IMG/VR virus record: IMGVR_UViG_3300011115_000233 | Span: 1-64,000 of that record | Direction: 5' to 3' (one strand) | From: a virus | Length of the DNA: 64,000 bases | Program-made: the position numbers and the translations under genes | The notes under the pieces: model-generated | The model's input: the letters and a program-made list of their open reading frames with translations, nothing else | Database searches by the model: none | Told to the model about the DNA's origin: nothing | In this document: piece after piece, positions 61,875-64,000 of the stretch | How the letters are laid out: each line of letters starts with the position of its first letter | Position numbering within the stretch: the stretch's first letter is position 1

Positions 61875-63266
61875 TCACGCCAACCCGCGAACTAGCTTGG
61901 TGTCCTGCCCACGCCCTGCCTTCTTACGTGCCTTATGTGCTTTGTCCATAAGAGCGTAGAGCTTATCTGCACCACGCTGAGGGTTGCCTTTACCAATACG
62001 ACGTACGGCATCTGCTGGCACAATCACTTCATCCCGAGCGACACGAGCAGGCTGATCCCTACCAATACGAGCAGGTACGCTATCACTGACTCCATCGCCC
62101 TGACCTTGTACTGGGCGACCACCAATGCGACGGAGAGCTTCCATACCTGCATTGCTGCTACCATTCCCGATTTCAGACACCGTGCGGGCGTCGAGCACAA
62201 AGGCTCCATCGGACAATTCAACTTCACCCCCATGGGCATAGCCAGTGTTGGGGTCAATGCCCCCCTGATACTCAACCGGCACATAGTTGTACATCGGCTG
62301 ACCCTTCTTGGCCTTCGGGTTTAGCATAGGCTGCATGATCTGTGTGCCGCGCACGGTGTGTGACCCCGGCTGTACGACCTGACCCATAGTGTTATAGGTC
62401 TCGGGCATATCTACTTCGAAGAAACGACGCTGCTTCGACGAAAGAGGACCGTTAGGGTCCATGATTTGCTTTCTATCCTGCGTGTAGTACGGACCCTGAT
62501 AAGAGTTGTCGATTGCCTCAGACGACGTGCCGCCCGCACCGGGCCTAGACATTGCGCCACTCACACCCTGCATAAGCCCTGATGCAGCCAGCATGGGAGC
62601 GGCCTTGGAAATAAAGCCCGGAGTACCCGCAGGAAGGCCAGCACGAGCAGCCTGACCAAAGCGCTGAGCGAGACCAGCAAGACCAGTCTTAGCCGCAACA
62701 GTACTAGCAGCCGTGGCAGGTGCAACCGAAGCTGCAAGGCTAGGAGCCGCAGCACTAGCAATGTTCATAGCCGCAGGCGCGGCATTAGCGGCAACACCCC
62801 CTGCAATATTTAGCGGAGCAGCGGCACCTAGACCCGCAGCAGTCGAAGTGGGAATTGCAGTAGCGCCAGCAGTCGAAAGCCCAGTAGCAGCAGTTTTGGC
62901 AAGAGCGCCCGTAGCCGTTGGGAACGCAGCGCCAGCGAGAGACGCGCCGCCATAAGCCTGAAGACCAGCCATCAGACCCTTCTTGAGGCTACCTGTGGCA
63001 GCGGTAGAGCCAGCAGCAACGAGACCCGCAGACAGAAGCGGTCCAACACCGGGGATAAAATTAAGCCCAATACCAAGCAGTGTAGGTAGAAGCTTCTTAA
63101 GGAACCCGGCTTCTGGGAGACCCGTGTGCGGGTTAATAGTCAAGGAGCCACCATGCGCCAGAGCTAGACCCTGAAGGCTGTTCACCTCATTGGGTGTCAT
63201 GTGCACGAGCATGGTATCTTCGCCGCGTCCCTGCGACTGGATATGCTGCGCCATCTGATGGTTCAT
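61875..63266 (-). CDS. Ala/Gly-rich internal virion protein
   Basis: A 463-residue protein. The N-terminus (MNHQMAQHIQSQGRGEDTML) is followed by VHMTPNEVNSLQGLALAHGG, a conserved phage pattern. A hydrophobic Ala/Gly-rich region (about residues 55-200) contains amphipathic or membrane-active stretches such as LLPTLLGIGLNFIPGVGPLL. The C-terminal part has ELSDGAFVLDARTVSEIG and a basic end (ADKLYALMDKAHKARKKAGR). Such proteins form membrane channels in ejection machines; this is inferred from composition and context. Confidence 0.7.
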   Translation of the reverse strand: MNHQMAQHIQSQGRGEDTMLVHMTPNEVNSLQGLALAHGGSLTINPHTGLPEAGFLKKLLPTLLGIGLNFIPGVGPLLSAGLVAAGSTAATGSLKKGLMAGLQAYGGASLAGAAFPTATGALAKTAATGLSTAGATAIPTSTAAGLGAAAPLNIAGGVAANAAPAAMNIASAAAPSLAASVAPATAASTVAAKTGLAGLAQRFGQAARAGLPAGTPGFISKAAPMLAASGLMQGVSGAMSRPGAGGTSSEAIDNSYQGPYYTQDRKQIMDPNGPLSSKQRRFFEVDMPETYNTMGQVVQPGSHTVRGTQIMQPMLNPKAKKGQPMYNYVPVEYQGGIDPNTGYAHGGEVELSDGAFVLDARTVSEIGNGSSNAGMEALRRIGGRPVQGQGDGVSDSVPARIGRDQPARVARDEVIVPADAVRRIGKGNPQRGADKLYALMDKAHKARKKAGRGQDTKLVRGLA

Positions 63267-63275
63267 CGTTAATTC

Positions 63276-63578
63276 CTATACCGAAGTCACGGTCTGCCAA
63301 GCAGAGCCACTATATACACAAAGTTTACCGAGGTCAGTATCAAAAACTACCCATCCCGCGCTAGGAGTAAGCGCGTTCTTTTCTACCGTGGTCACGTTCT
63401 TTGTGGCGGCAATACCATTGAACGTATCTGCTGTATATTTTTGAGCGTTGTTAGGTGTACGCGAGTCAAGCTGGGAGAAGTAGTTCTCTATAACGCGCAG
63501 TACCTGCCGCATATACTGTGCATCCCACTTGGGTGGTGGGTTAGGCAACGGCGGAAACCGGAACTTGTCCATAGCCAT
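63276..63578 (-). CDS. Small tail-region protein, 100 residues
   Basis: ATG 63578 overlaps the stop of the gp10-like gene (TAATG), so I use it rather than the longer frame to 63629. The product begins MAMDKFRFPPLPNPPPKWDA, then YMRQVLRVIENYFSQLDS, and ends in a SGWVVFDTDLGKLCVYSGSA-like segment (landmarks VVFDTDLGKL and WQTVTSV). The proline-rich start and the 'W-V-x-F-D-T' end recall phage proteins between tail and ejection genes. Function unknown. Confidence 0.7.
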   Translation of the reverse strand: MAMDKFRFPPLPNPPPKWDAQYMRQVLRVIENYFSQLDSRTPNNAQKYTADTFNGIAATKNVTTVEKNALTPSAGWVVFDTDLGKLCVYSGSAWQTVTSV

Positions 63579-64000
63579 TAGCGGGTACCATCCTGACGGG
63601 CATCGAGACGTGGCGCACCAAGCTGCCATTGCACACCAAGCCCAGTAGACTGGATTTTAAACGCCATCTGGCGCGCACGTGCGCGCATGAAGACCTGATC
63701 GGTATAGGTACCGAGCGTACTTTCAACAACACGCTGGCTATCCGCAGGGTCAGATTGGGCCGAGCCACCGGGGAAATTCCGTGGGACCACCGTAAGCGTA
63801 GCCGCTGCATCCGTTGCAGTAGATGTAGCAAAACTAACGTCTGGGATAATACGACGGATCAACATGAAGTTATCGCCATCACCGAGATCAAACGGTGACG
63901 ACTGAATGTAGCTGTCCATTGGGAGGACGTCGTCATCCAGACCATTCTCATGCTCATAAACATAGCCACTACCCGTAGTGGTCGCACCTGTGCTGATATC
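63578..64000 (-). CDS. gp10-like tail protein, C-terminal part (cut by window edge)
   Basis: Open to the right edge. The segment reads GYVYEHENGLDDDVLPMDSY, IQSSPFDLGDGDNFMLIRRI and later RARARQMAFKIQSTGLGVQW, ending RLDARQDGTR. This is the C-terminal pattern of the same tail family whose N-terminus begins at 1233. If joined directly the protein would have 551 residues; family members as I recall them carry additional residues in the gap, so a short stretch is probably missing from the window. Confidence 0.75.
   Translation of the reverse strand, partial: DISTGATTTGSGYVYEHENGLDDDVLPMDSYIQSSPFDLGDGDNFMLIRRIIPDVSFATSTATDAAATLTVVPRNFPGGSAQSDPADSQRVVESTLGTYTDQVFMRARARQMAFKIQSTGLGVQWQLGAPRLDARQDGTR

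Noticed and set aside
1-64000. tRNA genes
   Set aside because: No cloverleaf with TTCGA loop and acceptor pairing noticed by eye; a tRNAscan run would be decisive.

Overview
The window looks like most of the genome of a tailed, short-tailed (podovirus-like) bacteriophage that infects a Gram-negative host. The evidence is a P22-style portal, a large and a small terminase subunit, a gp4-like adaptor, a gp10-like tail protein, very large internal virion proteins, and an Rz/Rz1 spanin pair overlapping a GH19 endolysin. Several structural proteins resemble families I know from uncultured aquatic phages. No integrase, reverse transcriptase, phage RNA polymerase, rRNA, tRNA or CRISPR array was recognised, so the phage is probably lytic and uses the host RNA polymerase. 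The host genus cannot be read from the sequence.

Layout. Positions 1-27,548 (minus strand) and 52,419-64,000 (minus strand) look like one late block that wraps around the window ends. The gp10-like gene starts at 1233 and runs off the left edge, and its C-terminal part enters at the right edge. From its start the late block reads HNH nuclease, terminase small, terminase large, portal, GroES-like chaperonin, scaffold-like protein, major capsid protein, small basic and decoration-like proteins, adaptors and tail proteins, lysis cassette, repeat-rich tail proteins, gp10-like protein, and then across the ends four internal virion proteins ending at 52,419. Genes are packed with TAATG, ATGA or GTGA overlaps, so translational coupling is the rule.

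Positions 28,029-52,340 (plus strand) are the early and replication block. It opens with short, strongly signalled early genes in repeated promoter and hairpin cassettes (28.0-30.4 kb). A gene-free region with 13 copies of a TGTAAG element around an AT-rich core follows (30.46-30.82 kb, candidate origin). Next come a string of very small genes, a module with a MoxR/CobS-like AAA+ ATPase and a VWA/HExxH protein (32.8-38.5 kb), and the replication and recombination genes: VRR-NUC nuclease, family A DNA polymerase, PD-(D/E)XK nucleases, SNF2-type helicase, candidate ssDNA-binding protein, and an AEP primase fused to a DUF927-like ATPase. A strong hairpin terminator at 52,386-52,415 separates this block from the convergent late genes.

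The most striking unexplained signal is a 13-bp palindrome, CTAAC-NNN-GTTAG. It occurs 12 times perfectly and about 7 times with one mismatch. All copies lie in the early block, both between genes and inside genes, and none was found in the late block. It behaves like a dispersed operator or stoperator system. The second is the candidate origin, whose TGTAAG word also occurs in the three first early promoters.
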